64,000 bases of DNA, taken from Mixta gaviniae. Its GTDB lineage: Bacteria > Pseudomonadota > Gammaproteobacteria > Enterobacterales > Enterobacteriaceae. Position 1 is the first letter of the stretch. Every line of letters begins with the position of its first letter. The stretch spans positions 2,852,001-2,916,000 of the forward strand of contig NZ_CP026377.1 of NCBI RefSeq assembly GCF_002953195.1, written 5' to 3'. The position numbers and the translations under genes were made by a program. The notes beneath the pieces were generated by a model, which was given only the letters and a program-made list of their open reading frames with translations, was not told where the DNA came from and searched no databases. Of this stretch, positions 31,915 through 41,479 are shown one piece after another.

Positions 31915-33750
31915 ATGAGCATTAATGAAAAAGCCAGTGAAGAACGCATCACCTCACGACGTAAAGCGCTGACGAAAATTCTGGTCTCCGCGGCGGCGGT
32001 CGGCACCTTTGGCAGCCTGACGCGCGCCAATGCGGCGCCCGCCCCGGCAACGCCCTCACCGGCGCCCGGCGGCGTGCCAGGAAAAATCGACGGTGCGCCC
32101 GGCATTATTCTTGATCACGCCTCGACATCCTGGGCGAAGATCCGCAGCGATAGCCGTAACGGCAATGGCCCGGTAGATAATTACGCCGCGTTCCAGCAGC
32201 TGGTAGAAGATAAGAAATACCTTACTATCGACACCCCGGTCAGCATTAATAAATCGATAAAGCTGACGCTGAAAAACCAAATCATCGAAGGCCGCGGCAA
32301 CGGTATTATTACCCCGCTGGGAAATATGGGTAATGAGTTTTTGCTGGAGCTGAAGGCGGATGCCACGCAAATACACGGCATGGTATTTGATAATCCGATG
32401 CTGTTAAAAAGCGAGACCGGCGGCCGTCAGGGCGGAATAATGATTTCTGCCAACTATTGTCAGGTGGCGAACAGCTATTTTTATCGCATGCTGCAATCGG
32501 TGATTGCGCCGGCGAGCTTCGGCGCCTATGGCACCAAGATCATCGATAACTGGTTTTTAGAGTGTCTCGGCGCCGGCACCGGCATGCGCGATCTGCATTC
32601 GAAGCTGGGCGAAGATCGCGGCGACGCCGTTACCATCTGGGGCTCCGGCACCATCATGACCGGCAACCATGCCTACTGCAAAGCGGGCGAAGACGCCCGC
32701 CTGGCGTTCCACGCCGAAGGGCTGCCGGGAGCGCGTAAGCATCTGCGCGATTTTGACCATAAAGATATCATCATGGCCAACAATATGGCGAAGGGCAGCT
32801 TCCGGCGTCATTTTGCGATGGAAAACATTATCGGCGGCATTTCGATCGGCAATATCTCGATGGGCGGCGCCACCTGGTGGGGCGAAGCTTATATCCAGTG
32901 TAAGAACATCAACGTTAAGAACACCATTCGCTACAGCAACAGCCCTGACATGCTGAACGGCAACGCCTGGCGTCCCATCAAGGCGGCGATTGCGGTAGTG
33001 AACTTTAACGAAGGCGTGAATATCGACAGCACGGTATTGATCGCAAAAGGCACCAAAGCCTACGGTTTCGCCATCGCCACCCAGACCGGCGATCATGACG
33101 TTACGCTTTCCGGCAGCATGATTAACGAAGGCGCACGCACTAATACCGCCCTGTTCCTGAACCAGCCGAAAAGCTTCCGCATCAACAATCTCGATACGCG
33201 CGGCTTCGCGCGAGTGGCGTTAATCACATCTAATCCAAACGTATTTATTTCCAGCAGCAACAGCTATCACGAACTGAATGGCAAAGGCACCGGATTAGAG
33301 ATAGCCCGCGGCAAAGGCGGCACCATTACGGTAAACGGCGATACTTATCTTAACGTCAGCACCGCGTTTAAATTGCCCAATCTCGATAACCTGAGCATTA
33401 AAAACACGCAGGTGAGCGGTGAAGGACGCTTTGCTAACCTGAGCGGCATCATGAAGTCGTTGACCATCAGCGATAACACCGTTCTTTCCGGCAACCAGAT
33501 GCCCGTCGCTTACAGTAACGGTGCCTCGCCTGATATTGCCTGGACCGTGCAAAATAATATTGGCATTACCAGCAACTTTACCTGCAGCAGCGAACAGCTC
33601 GCCTCAGCTCAATCTCAGCTTAATCAGCGTAATAAATATGCCGGTAAGAACGTATCGGTCAACAACAATTCCGTCTGGGTGGCGTTGGGCGATAACCCTG
33701 ACTCCCCTTGGCTCAACCTGGCGACGCAGAAGCAGGTGAAGCCCGCATAG
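31915..33750 (+). CDS. amsF: AmsF/WceF-like right-handed beta-helix protein, Tat-type signal
   Basis: 611 residues. The N-terminus has a twin-arginine signal (TSRRKALTKILVSAAAV, residues about 13-29, then a hydrophobic stretch and a cleavage-like ANA-AP near 40), then a Pro/Ala/Gly linker. The rest is a beta-helix with many short N/G-rich turns (IIEGRGNGIITPLGNMGN, ISIGNISMGGATWWGEAY), as in pectate-lyase-like and phage tailspike folds. AmsF of amylovoran and WceF of stewartan occupy this place; WceF is reported to degrade stewartan. A periplasmic or released EPS-processing enzyme is likely. It faces the EPS operon instead of being part of it. Confidence 0.75.
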   Translation: MSINEKASEERITSRRKALTKILVSAAAVGTFGSLTRANAAPAPATPSPAPGGVPGKIDGAPGIILDHASTSWAKIRSDSRNGNGPVDNYAAFQQLVEDKKYLTIDTPVSINKSIKLTLKNQIIEGRGNGIITPLGNMGNEFLLELKADATQIHGMVFDNPMLLKSETGGRQGGIMISANYCQVANSYFYRMLQSVIAPASFGAYGTKIIDNWFLECLGAGTGMRDLHSKLGEDRGDAVTIWGSGTIMTGNHAYCKAGEDARLAFHAEGLPGARKHLRDFDHKDIIMANNMAKGSFRRHFAMENIIGGISIGNISMGGATWWGEAYIQCKNINVKNTIRYSNSPDMLNGNAWRPIKAAIAVVNFNEGVNIDSTVLIAKGTKAYGFAIATQTGDHDVTLSGSMINEGARTNTALFLNQPKSFRINNLDTRGFARVALITSNPNVFISSSNSYHELNGKGTGLEIARGKGGTITVNGDTYLNVSTAFKLPNLDNLSIKNTQVSGEGRFANLSGIMKSLTISDNTVLSGNQMPVAYSNGASPDIAWTVQNNIGITSNFTCSSEQLASAQSQLNQRNKYAGKNVSVNNNSVWVALGDNPDSPWLNLATQKQVKPA

Positions 33751-33751
33751 T

Positions 33752-33786
33752 AAAAAAGCCTCAGCTTTTACGCTGAGGCTTTTTTT
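33752..33786. terminator. Bidirectional terminator between amsF- and amsL-like genes
   Basis: Stem AAAAAGCCTCAGC / GCTGAGGCTTTTT with a 6-base loop, flanked by A6 on the left and T6 on the right. It starts at the amsF-like stop and would also end the long minus-strand EPS operon. Confidence 0.93.
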
Positions 33787-33788
33787 AT

Positions 33789-35300
33789 TCAGGCAGGTTT
33801 CTTGCGGTTTCTCACCATCGCGACGGCGTTAGAAAATATCGCCAGCTTATGCCGCGGGATGAAGATAAGCACATAGAGGCCATAGATAACCGCGCCAGCT
33901 GCGATATCCAGCAGCAACTTTTCCCATCCGGTTTTCAGTCCCAGTGCGCTGTCCATGGCAAACAGTCCCAGACACATCACCAGCGAGCCTATAATAGGGC
34001 TGGCTATCTGCGCCAGATACTCTTTCCAGGTCACATTAAGCAACGTCAGCGCACACCAGGCCGATACCGGATAAAGCAGCAAAGTACGCAGCGAATAGGA
34101 GAGCGCCATCGCCACCAGTCCGTAGCGGACAAAAATAAAGAACACGGTGATGTTGGTGACCGCATAGAGCAGCGTCAGACGCGACTGCCAGTCCGGGCGA
34201 TCGCGGGCAAACATAACGGTATGGTTGTAATAGCCGATAGAGACGATAAACCCGGTCGCGCTGACAATCTGCATAACCGGCACCGACTCCATCCACTTCT
34301 GCCCCAGCAGCAGCCAGGTGACATCGTGCGACAGGTAGCACAGGCCGATAAAGGCGGGCGCCGTCAGCAGGATGGTAAAGAAGGTGGCATTCAGATAGTG
34401 CGACTTGAACTCATCCAACTGGTTTTTCACGCGGGAGAAAGCCGGCAGCGAAACGCGCATCAATGCCGTCGCCATAACGGTATTCAGCGTGTTGACGATA
34501 CGTTTGCCCGCCGAGTACACCCCTGCCGCCGCGCTGCCCAGATAATAGGTGATAAAGAAAATATCACTGTTCTGGTTAGCGAAGTTAGTCATGCCGCTCA
34601 GCGCGACATGGCGCGAAAAGCGCATCGACTCTTTAAATGACGCCATGGAAAAACGCAGGCGCGGCTTCCACGGCGTCGCCAGCCACAGGGTGATGGTGGC
34701 CACGACCGAGGTCACCACCTGCTGCATTACCAGGCTGGTGATGCCCATTCCTTTCCAGGCGAGATAAACCCCTACGATACCGCCCAGCCCGATAGAGGTG
34801 ATCGAACGAATCGCCAGCGAGCGGAACAGTAGACGATGCGTCAGCCAGGCTTCATGCACTTTGCTCAGCCCGCTGACCAGGATTATCACGCTGGTTCCAC
34901 GGATCACATCGCCAAGCCCCTGGATATGCATCATATTTTCAAGGATGTTGGCGGAAAAGAAGACAATAAGAAATGCCGGCACGGCAAAAATACAGCAGCT
35001 CAGAAAAGCCGTATTGAAGTCTTCGTCAGTCGGCTCATGTTTACGTATGATCGACGTCGCGATACTTTCGAAAATCACCGTTCTAAACAGCTGCGTGATC
35101 AAAATGGAAACGCTGAGCATGCCGTAAAGATGCGGATCGAGTAAACGCGCCAGCACAAGAAAAATAACGAACGTTATCCCCTGCGCAGCGACGTTATCGA
35201 GTATCGACCAAACCGCCCCAGAAGCGATACTGCCTTTAGGCGTAGGTTTATCTGACTGTTTTCTCACTGTGATGTCCTGACGAGTGGAATATTTCAACAT
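33789..35300 (-). CDS. amsL: Exopolysaccharide flippase AmsL/WzxC-like
   Basis: 503 residues with about 12-14 membrane helices, MOP family. Seen: GSIASGAVWSILDNVAAQ, FLVLARLLDPHLYGMLSVSI, GSAAAGVYSAGKRIVNTLNT. It flips the lipid-linked exopolysaccharide unit. The closest named homologues by context are AmsL (amylovoran), Wzx of stewartan and WzxC of colanic acid. The start overlaps the amsJ-like stop by one base (TAATG). Last gene of the EPS operon. Confidence 0.87.
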   Translation of the reverse strand: MLKYSTRQDITVRKQSDKPTPKGSIASGAVWSILDNVAAQGITFVIFLVLARLLDPHLYGMLSVSILITQLFRTVIFESIATSIIRKHEPTDEDFNTAFLSCCIFAVPAFLIVFFSANILENMMHIQGLGDVIRGTSVIILVSGLSKVHEAWLTHRLLFRSLAIRSITSIGLGGIVGVYLAWKGMGITSLVMQQVVTSVVATITLWLATPWKPRLRFSMASFKESMRFSRHVALSGMTNFANQNSDIFFITYYLGSAAAGVYSAGKRIVNTLNTVMATALMRVSLPAFSRVKNQLDEFKSHYLNATFFTILLTAPAFIGLCYLSHDVTWLLLGQKWMESVPVMQIVSATGFIVSIGYYNHTVMFARDRPDWQSRLTLLYAVTNITVFFIFVRYGLVAMALSYSLRTLLLYPVSAWCALTLLNVTWKEYLAQIASPIIGSLVMCLGLFAMDSALGLKTGWEKLLLDIAAGAVIYGLYVLIFIPRHKLAIFSNAVAMVRNRKKPA

Positions 35301-36322
35301 TACGCGCGGGCGATAAGTTCAACCTGGCGCAACCGCTCCTGTAGTTTTTCCACGTTCTCGTAAAACACGCTGTCGTCGCTGCGCTGACCGCCCAGCTGAG
35401 CCGCCTGACGCAGCTTCGCCGCCGCCTGATCGATATAGCGGTCGTTCCATTTCATGTTGAAGCGTGTTTCCGCGCCGGTAAACAGACGATCGGGCACTTC
35501 ATGCGAGAAGTAGCGCGTATATTTCAGGTAGCGCGGCCACCACGGCGTGCTCTTCTGTTTACGTACGCGGATAAATTCCTTAATGGCGTAATCAACGTCG
35601 GCGTTTTTCAGATGGTAGTTTTCCCCATAGAGCGCCAGGGTTTTATTACGCATCGATTCGCGGAATGAGCTGCTGCCCAGCACCAGTGGCTGATAATGCT
35701 GGTTGATGGTCTGCGTCCAGTCGAGCCACTTAAAGGTGTTAATCTGACTGGAGCTAACCAGCGGCACCCACGGCACACGCATCGCGTCGGCGATGATTGC
35801 CGCGTGCATCGCATCCGCAAGAATCAGTTTCGCATGACGGATACGGTTGATAATCGTTTTGGCGTCGCCCTGCGGGCTAATGTACTCCACCCCGGCGCGG
35901 CGGCAGGCTTCTTCCCATTGACCGGTTTTCAGCGCGTCATGATGGGGGATAAAAATCACGCCTTTACGCTCGGCTTCGGGAACAGGCGGGAATTCCGGTA
36001 GCGTGCTGAGCAGAGCGGCGCCGTCGGTAATAGCTTTTTCTTTCGGCAGGCCCAGGACATGGGCCGTCAGCGGGCCACGCACGCTGAGGATATTCCAGCT
36101 TTCGTTGCCAAAGTTAGCGGGTGGCACACCATAACCGACACCGCTGCTGAAAACAATCCATTTCTTGGCGGGCGGCAGCGCGGAGCTGATAATCGTACCG
36201 ATGCCGGCGAAGCGACATTCTTCGTTATCATCAAACACTCCTGGTAATAAATCGTGCCACAGCCATTCATTTAAATCGTCACCGAAATTGCCTGCGGCTG
36301 TTTTATAATAATGAACTTTCAC
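35300..36322 (-). CDS. amsJ: Polysaccharide pyruvyl transferase AmsJ-like
   Basis: 340 residues, polysaccharide pyruvyl transferase family (WcaK/AmsJ/CsaB). N-terminal YYKTAAGNFGDDLNEWLW, then FAGIGTIISSALPPAKKWIV, SVRGPLTAHVLGLP, VIFIPHHDALKTGQW, and LILADAMHAAIIADAMRVPW (the conserved late His region). It should put a pyruvate ketal from PEP on a terminal hexose, as in amylovoran and stewartan, making the polymer acidic. Precedes the flippase gene. Confidence 0.87.
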   Translation of the reverse strand: MKVHYYKTAAGNFGDDLNEWLWHDLLPGVFDDNEECRFAGIGTIISSALPPAKKWIVFSSGVGYGVPPANFGNESWNILSVRGPLTAHVLGLPKEKAITDGAALLSTLPEFPPVPEAERKGVIFIPHHDALKTGQWEEACRRAGVEYISPQGDAKTIINRIRHAKLILADAMHAAIIADAMRVPWVPLVSSSQINTFKWLDWTQTINQHYQPLVLGSSSFRESMRNKTLALYGENYHLKNADVDYAIKEFIRVRKQKSTPWWPRYLKYTRYFSHEVPDRLFTGAETRFNMKWNDRYIDQAAAKLRQAAQLGGQRSDDSVFYENVEKLQERLRQVELIARA

Positions 36323-36416
36323 TCTATTCTCCTAAATAATCACCAAGTTTAAAAACGTTAAAAGGCTACTACATCCTTATCGCCAGATATCATCAACCTT
36401 TTGCCAGCGGATAAAG

Positions 36417-37421
36417 CTATCCTCTTTTCAGAATATGCTTACCCATACGACCTAATAAAACCAACATATAGGGTGACGTGAACAGCATGACATTAAGGAT
36501 ATTAATTTTTTTATTTAACGTAGGCGATACAGAGTAAAACTCACGGAATGAAAGATGCGAACGGCATTTTTTGATTGCCTGTACGGCAGCGGAAAAACTG
36601 ACGGCGCGTGAAACCGCCATAAACGCCACGCGCGCGATAACCGAGTATTTATGACGCAGAAAAATTTTACGCTCTTCCTTATTGCTCCATGCTCTGCCTG
36701 TCAGCTGGTCGGTTAGCGGCAGGTAATCCAGACGCATGGTTGCTTTATCCCATGACTTCTTGGTAAGCGATTGTGGCCGTTGGATGTAATGGTAGAGAGG
36801 CTCTGAAGTGAAGGCCATAGTAATATTCTTATTAAAGATCAGTATCAGCACTTCATAATCTTCAAAGATGATTTTCTTTTCATCAAACGCGATGCCGTCA
36901 AACAGCTCGCGCTTAAAGAGTTTGTTCCACAGAAAGCCCGGTATATCGCCCTCGAGCATGGCGATTAACGCCTGCTTGCCGGTCAGGGTGCCGGATGGCG
37001 CATAGTGGTTGGTAACCTTTTTCATCGCGCCGTCTTCGCTTTCATAAAAGTAGAGGCACTGCGAGACATCCACCTGCTGGCTTTCCAGCGTGGTGACCAA
37101 CGCCTCAATCATATTGCTTTCCAGATAATCATCAGAATCGAGGAAAGCGATATAGTCACCACTGGCGGCGTCGACCAGACGGTTGCGGGTCGCTGAAACG
37201 CCAAGGTTAGGCTGGTTCTTTTGAATGACGAAACGCACCTGCGGATAACGATCCCGCAGGTTGTAGACCCGTTGCAGGGTATTATCCGTTGAGCAATCAT
37301 CAACAATGACGATTTCAATATTTTTGTAACTCTGCTCGATAATCGAAAGCAGCGTTTTTTCGATAAACTTTTCGCAGTTGTATACCGGAATCAGTATGCT
37401 GACTAAGCGTTCCATAGACAT
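36417..37421 (-). CDS. amsE: Glycosyltransferase family 2, AmsE-like
   Basis: 334 residues, GT-A fold. N-terminal VSILIPVYNCEKFIEKTLLS, DDCSTDNTL, and the metal-binding IAFLDSDDYLESNMIEAL (DxD near residue 101). The C-terminal half has IPGFLWNKLFKRELFD. The start could be GTG 37424, ATG 37421 or ATG 37415; 37421 has an AGAGAG ribosome site about 7 bases away. Adds one sugar of the EPS unit; the donor (Glc, Gal or GlcA) is not evident. Confidence 0.82.
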   Translation of the reverse strand: MSMERLVSILIPVYNCEKFIEKTLLSIIEQSYKNIEIVIVDDCSTDNTLQRVYNLRDRYPQVRFVIQKNQPNLGVSATRNRLVDAASGDYIAFLDSDDYLESNMIEALVTTLESQQVDVSQCLYFYESEDGAMKKVTNHYAPSGTLTGKQALIAMLEGDIPGFLWNKLFKRELFDGIAFDEKKIIFEDYEVLILIFNKNITMAFTSEPLYHYIQRPQSLTKKSWDKATMRLDYLPLTDQLTGRAWSNKEERKIFLRHKYSVIARVAFMAVSRAVSFSAAVQAIKKCRSHLSFREFYSVSPTLNKKINILNVMLFTSPYMLVLLGRMGKHILKRG

Positions 37422-37470
37422 CACGATCTCTCTAAAGCTCTCTTAACCTGTTATCAACGTGCATGCGCCC

Positions 37471-38711
37471 TCAGGCGTGCAGTTGACCGCTGATTAACCT
37501 GATCAGGCTGTCGTAAGATTTATTTTTATCAAACTCCTGCTCAACCTTACGACGCGCGGCCTGCAGCATTGGCGTTAAATCGGGCTTTTCATCGACGATT
37601 TTCGCGATCACGTCAGCCAGTCCGGCGGCATCCTTTTCTTTAATTAACCAACCATTGTGGCCATCTTCCACCAGCTCAGGGATGCCGCTGTGCCAGGTAG
37701 AAATCACCGGTATGCCGCGCGCCATCGCTTCCATCAGCGCGACCGGCACGCCTTCCATGTCGCCATCTTCCGCCGTCTGGGAGGGCAGCATGAAAATGTC
37801 CGATTTCTGCAGAAAGTCATTTATCACCTGCGGCGACTGGAAACCGTGCAGAATAACATTCTGTTGCAGGCCGTAGCGGGCAATGGTTTCCTCGACTTCG
37901 TCGCGCTGCGGACCGTTGCCCAGCACGTTATAAATAAAGTGATAGCCGCGCTCTTTCAATATGCGGCAGGCTTCCAGCGAGGTGAAAATCCCTTTTTTGT
38001 CGGTCAGACGCGCGATAGTCAGCAGCTGAATAGGCGATCCGATCGGCTTTGCCGGACGGAAATGAAAGTTATCGGTATCGATGCCGACGCGCATAATGTG
38101 CGTGCGGGCGGGATCACCCCCAGCGCGTGGATCTTTTCCGCCCACAGCTTACTGATAGGCAAGATAAATTTACTGTCGCGAAACAGCTCTTTGTAATCTT
38201 CGCTATAGGTACGCAGAATCCGGTGGGTAGAGATATCGTAACCATGAAAGATGGTCGCAAGCTCTCCTTTCAGCACGCCCAGCTTGCGCAGCTTGTTGGC
38301 CAACACTCCGGCCGGGCCGAAGTGCGCGATGAAGAGATCCGCTTCATAGGTCTTTTTATTCGCGGCGACAATCGCAGGCAGAGAGAGGTTTTTGGCGCTG
38401 TAGCCATATTTTTTGAAATTTAAGGCCGGCAGCGTGCGGAGCTTTCCTCGCGCCAGCCCTTTCAGGATGGTTTTGAAGCGGCTGATGGCGCGTGCGCTGT
38501 TTTTATTTTCTTCTGCTGGCAGCAAATAACGCGTTTTTTGCAGCAATCCATGCTCATCTTTCGCGGCGAACTCATCAATCATCTGTCCTGGCAGGACCGA
38601 AATGATTTCTACATCAAACCCTCTTTCAACAAAATAAATTATTTGATTTATGACAAACGTTTCTGAAGGAACCGGAAAATTATAAACAAAAAAAGAGACT
38701 TTCATTGCCAC
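37471..38711 (-). pseudogene. amsK: Frameshifted AmsK/WcaL-like glycosyltransferase
   Basis: The minus strand holds a GT4 gene split in two frames. Frame one (38711 to about 38117) reads MKVSFFVYNFPVPSETFVIN through FHGYDIST to LWAEKIHALGV. The other frame (about 38116 to 37471) continues with DPARTHIMRVGIDTDNFHF, LLTIARLTDKKGIF and MEGVPVALMEAMARGIPVIS. Together they follow E. coli WcaL without a gap. The total of 1241 bases is one short of 414 codons. The break is at or beside a run of five G (plus-strand C run, 38117-38121), so one base is missing. It may be a true null, a switchable site or a read error. Confidence 0.85.
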
Positions 38712-38818
38712 CTCTGTTCTTGATTCCTATTTACTTAAAAGAAGAAACGCTGATAGCCCTGACCAGGGTCTCTCCTCAGAAAATACAGTAAAAGAAATCG
38801 TCCATTTAAAAATGGAAA

Positions 38819-38877
38819 AGCAGGACAACACAGCCGCACGTTACACAACGCTACGCCAGATCAACCATTGTCCTGCT
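38819..38877. repeat. Inverted repeat in the gap between wcaJ- and amsK-like genes
   Basis: A perfect 10-base inverted repeat, AGCAGGACAA (38819-38828) and TTGTCCTGCT (38868-38877), has a 39-base spacer. It lies in a 208-base gap, unusually wide for this operon. On the minus strand it is followed by TTTTCCATTTTT, so it might be a weak internal terminator or a processing site. Confidence 0.5.
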
Positions 38878-38919
38878 AAATAAAATATGTCAGACAGCCC
38901 TGTCATTATCGTTTAAAAA

Positions 38920-40323
38920 TCAGTACGCGGTTTTACTGATAAACCCTTTAAAAATGGTCAGGAAAATAATTCTCAGGTCCAGCATAATGCTCCAGTCGCG
39001 GATATATTGCAGGTCAAACTCGATACGCTTTTCCATTTTCTCCAGCGTATCGGTTTCACCGCGCCAGCCGTTGATTTGCGCCCAGCCGGTAATGCCTGGC
39101 TTCACTTTATGACGCAGCATGTAGCCCTGGATGATCGAACGGTACTGCTCGTTATGCGCAACGGCATGCGGGCGCGGTCCGACAATCGACATATCGCCTT
39201 TTAGCACGTTGATAAACTGCGGCAGCTCGTCCAGCGAGGTGGAGCGCAGAATACGGCCGATCGGCGTAATGCGCGCATCCCCTTTGGTCGCCTGGGTTAC
39301 GGTATCGCCGTTCTCCATCACCGACATTGAGCGGAACTTCCATACCTTAATCGGCTTGCCGTCCATCCCGTAGCGCACCTGGCGGAAAATCACCGGGCCT
39401 GGCGAGGTGAATTTCACCAGCGCGGCGATGGTCAACAGCGCCGGCGAGATGAACAGCAGAATGCAGGAGGAGACAACGATATCTTCAACGCGCTTCAGCA
39501 CCATATTGATACCGTTCATCGGCGTTTCAAACAGCGGCACGACCGGCACGCCGTTAATCTCTTCGGTGCGCGACTGCAGGATATTGAAGGTGAAGATATC
39601 CGGGATCAGCATTACCGAGCAGGTGGTATCGGAGAGCTTGCCCACCAGATCGCGGATAGCGACTTCTTCCGACATCGCCATAGCGATATAGATCTTATCC
39701 AGCTTCCCTTCGCGGGCATCGACCAGCAGCTGATCGAGATTGCCGCAATAATTGATGCTACCCGCATTACCACCAGATTCATTAGCAACGTCAGAATAGT
39801 GCCCGACAACGTTTAATCCCATCCAGGGAGCGTTAATGAAACTATTAGCAAGTGAGACGCCAATCGGCATGTTGCCGACGATAGCGACGTTGCGCGTGTT
39901 ATAGCCCAGCTTACGGATAATGCGGGCAAAGAAGCGGATGGCCGAACGACAGGCGATAAACCCGACGGCGACAATGCCGAACCACAGCAGGTAAGCTTTG
40001 AAGTTCAGATCCAGTTCGCTGATCAGCGACATCACGCCAGCCGTGATCAAAATACTCAACGCCCAGTTTTGCAAAATCAGATGCAGCTCGCTGGCGAAAC
40101 TGACGCCGCGCCACGAACGGTAAAAGTCCGTGATACCGCCAATCATCTGGAATAGCGCCAGCGCCGTCAGCGAAAGCAACCACCAGGAAGAAGAAAAAGA
40201 CTGGGATTCAATGCGGGCTAAAATATACAGCCCCATAAACATAACAAAAATGTCAGAAAAACGCTGTATGATGGAAATAATCGACGCGTTGGTACGTGTG
40301 CGAAATCCATTAGCCGTTATCAT
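38920..40323 (-). CDS. wcaJ: Undecaprenyl-phosphate hexose-1-phosphate transferase, WcaJ/AmsG-like
   Basis: 467 residues. About four membrane helices (residues 15-125), a CoA-binding-like Rossmann part (NVAIVGNMPIGVSLA), a fifth hydrophobic helix near 290, and the C-terminal sugar-transferase domain (FRQVRYGMDGKPIKVWKFRS, TSLDELPQFINVLKGDMSIV, KPGITGWAQINGWRGETDTL). The sequence follows E. coli WcaJ closely over its whole length, so Glc-1-P is likely, Gal-1-P (AmsG/WceG type) possible. It starts the EPS unit. An ATG at 40365 would add 14 residues. In ams and wce loci this gene is first; here it is in the middle. Confidence 0.9.
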   Translation of the reverse strand: MITANGFRTRTNASIISIIQRFSDIFVMFMGLYILARIESQSFSSSWWLLSLTALALFQMIGGITDFYRSWRGVSFASELHLILQNWALSILITAGVMSLISELDLNFKAYLLWFGIVAVGFIACRSAIRFFARIIRKLGYNTRNVAIVGNMPIGVSLANSFINAPWMGLNVVGHYSDVANESGGNAGSINYCGNLDQLLVDAREGKLDKIYIAMAMSEEVAIRDLVGKLSDTTCSVMLIPDIFTFNILQSRTEEINGVPVVPLFETPMNGINMVLKRVEDIVVSSCILLFISPALLTIAALVKFTSPGPVIFRQVRYGMDGKPIKVWKFRSMSVMENGDTVTQATKGDARITPIGRILRSTSLDELPQFINVLKGDMSIVGPRPHAVAHNEQYRSIIQGYMLRHKVKPGITGWAQINGWRGETDTLEKMEKRIEFDLQYIRDWSIMLDLRIIFLTIFKGFISKTAY

Positions 40324-40396
40324 TTTATTATCTTCCCTGCCTAATTCATGCATGATTGAAGACATGTCTTAGACCTCGCTATAGTTAATTTAGTGT

Positions 40397-41479
40397 TCAA
40401 CGTTTGATTATGTCGGCATATAAACCATGCGTTTTGGCTATCATAGCCTGAGAAGTAAAGTTCTCTATGTACAATTGATTCCCTTTACGCCCCATTTCAC
40501 TTAAATCAGATTTATCCAAGCGATTAAACACAGAGAGTAAGGAATTGGCGTCGCCGTTTTTAAACAGATAGCCCGTTTCGTTATTTATGACGACTTCCGG
40601 CAGCGAGGTAGCGTCGCTGGCGATAATCGGCAGCGAGTAGCTCATCGCCTCCAGCGGCACCATGGCGAAGCCTTCCCAACGGCTCGGGATCACCAGCACG
40701 TCCGCTTCGATAAAGTACGGCTCCATCTGGCTGGCCTTCAGCCAGCCGGTGTACTCGGCACCCGGCAGCTTTTCGATCTGCTCGGCGCTATGCACGCTGT
40801 CGCCGATCAGTGTCAGATGCAGGTTCGGGTTCTGGTTACGCTTCATCGCCTCCAGCAGCACGTCATAGCCCTTCTGGTAATCGAAGCGCCCGACGAACAG
40901 CACGTTAATGCGCGGATCGTCACGACGATCGGCCCTGACGATATGGCGCTCGGCGACGCCGTTATGAATGACAAACAGCTTGTCGGCGCTGATGCCGTGC
41001 GCCTTTGCCTGATCCGCCTCGTACTGGCTGACGCAGATGATCGCGTCGGTCATCGGCAGCAGGGCTTTTTCAATCAACGAATAGATTTTTTTCTTGCCGC
41101 TACTGGTCTGCATTAAGAAGCTGAAGGCATGCGGACAATAGACCACTTTAGGCCGGACAAACGGCCACAGCAGCAGCAAACAGGCGCGTCCGATCACCCC
41201 GGCAAACGAGCTGTGAAGATGCACCACATCGGGCTTGAATTTCATTACCGTGCGGCAGAACGCGACGGTGAAAGAGAGCAGCGCGCCGACGGATCGCCCT
41301 TTACGCTCCCATTTCACCACGTTCTCTTCGTGCGCCGTATCCAGCTCCCCGGCCTGATCCGCCGGGATCAGGCACTGGATTTGATAGGCGCCTTTATCAT
41401 CCTGTTGTGCCGCGACGAGTTGCTTTAAAACGGTGGCAACGCCACCTTTTATTGTCTCAGCAGCATGGAGGATTTTCAT
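40397..41479 (-). CDS. amsD: Glycosyltransferase family 4, AmsD-like
   Basis: 360 residues, GT-B. N-terminal ILHAAETIKGGVATVLKQL (glycine loop), PDVVHLHSSFAGVIGRA, NVLFVGRFDYQKGYDVLLEA, and the EX7E region SRWEGFAMVPLEAMSYSLPI. It directly follows the amsC-like gene with no gap and precedes the initiating transferase. Adds one sugar of the EPS unit; donor unknown. The name rests on cluster position and family. Confidence 0.8.
   Translation of the reverse strand: MKILHAAETIKGGVATVLKQLVAAQQDDKGAYQIQCLIPADQAGELDTAHEENVVKWERKGRSVGALLSFTVAFCRTVMKFKPDVVHLHSSFAGVIGRACLLLLWPFVRPKVVYCPHAFSFLMQTSSGKKKIYSLIEKALLPMTDAIICVSQYEADQAKAHGISADKLFVIHNGVAERHIVRADRRDDPRINVLFVGRFDYQKGYDVLLEAMKRNQNPNLHLTLIGDSVHSAEQIEKLPGAEYTGWLKASQMEPYFIEADVLVIPSRWEGFAMVPLEAMSYSLPIIASDATSLPEVVINNETGYLFKNGDANSLLSVFNRLDKSDLSEMGRKGNQLYIENFTSQAMIAKTHGLYADIIKR

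Noticed and set aside
38019..38711. A separate 230-residue glycosyltransferase gene and a second 224-residue one (37471-38145)
   Set aside because: They join into one WcaL-like protein across a one-base frameshift; the tail of the first is read out of frame.
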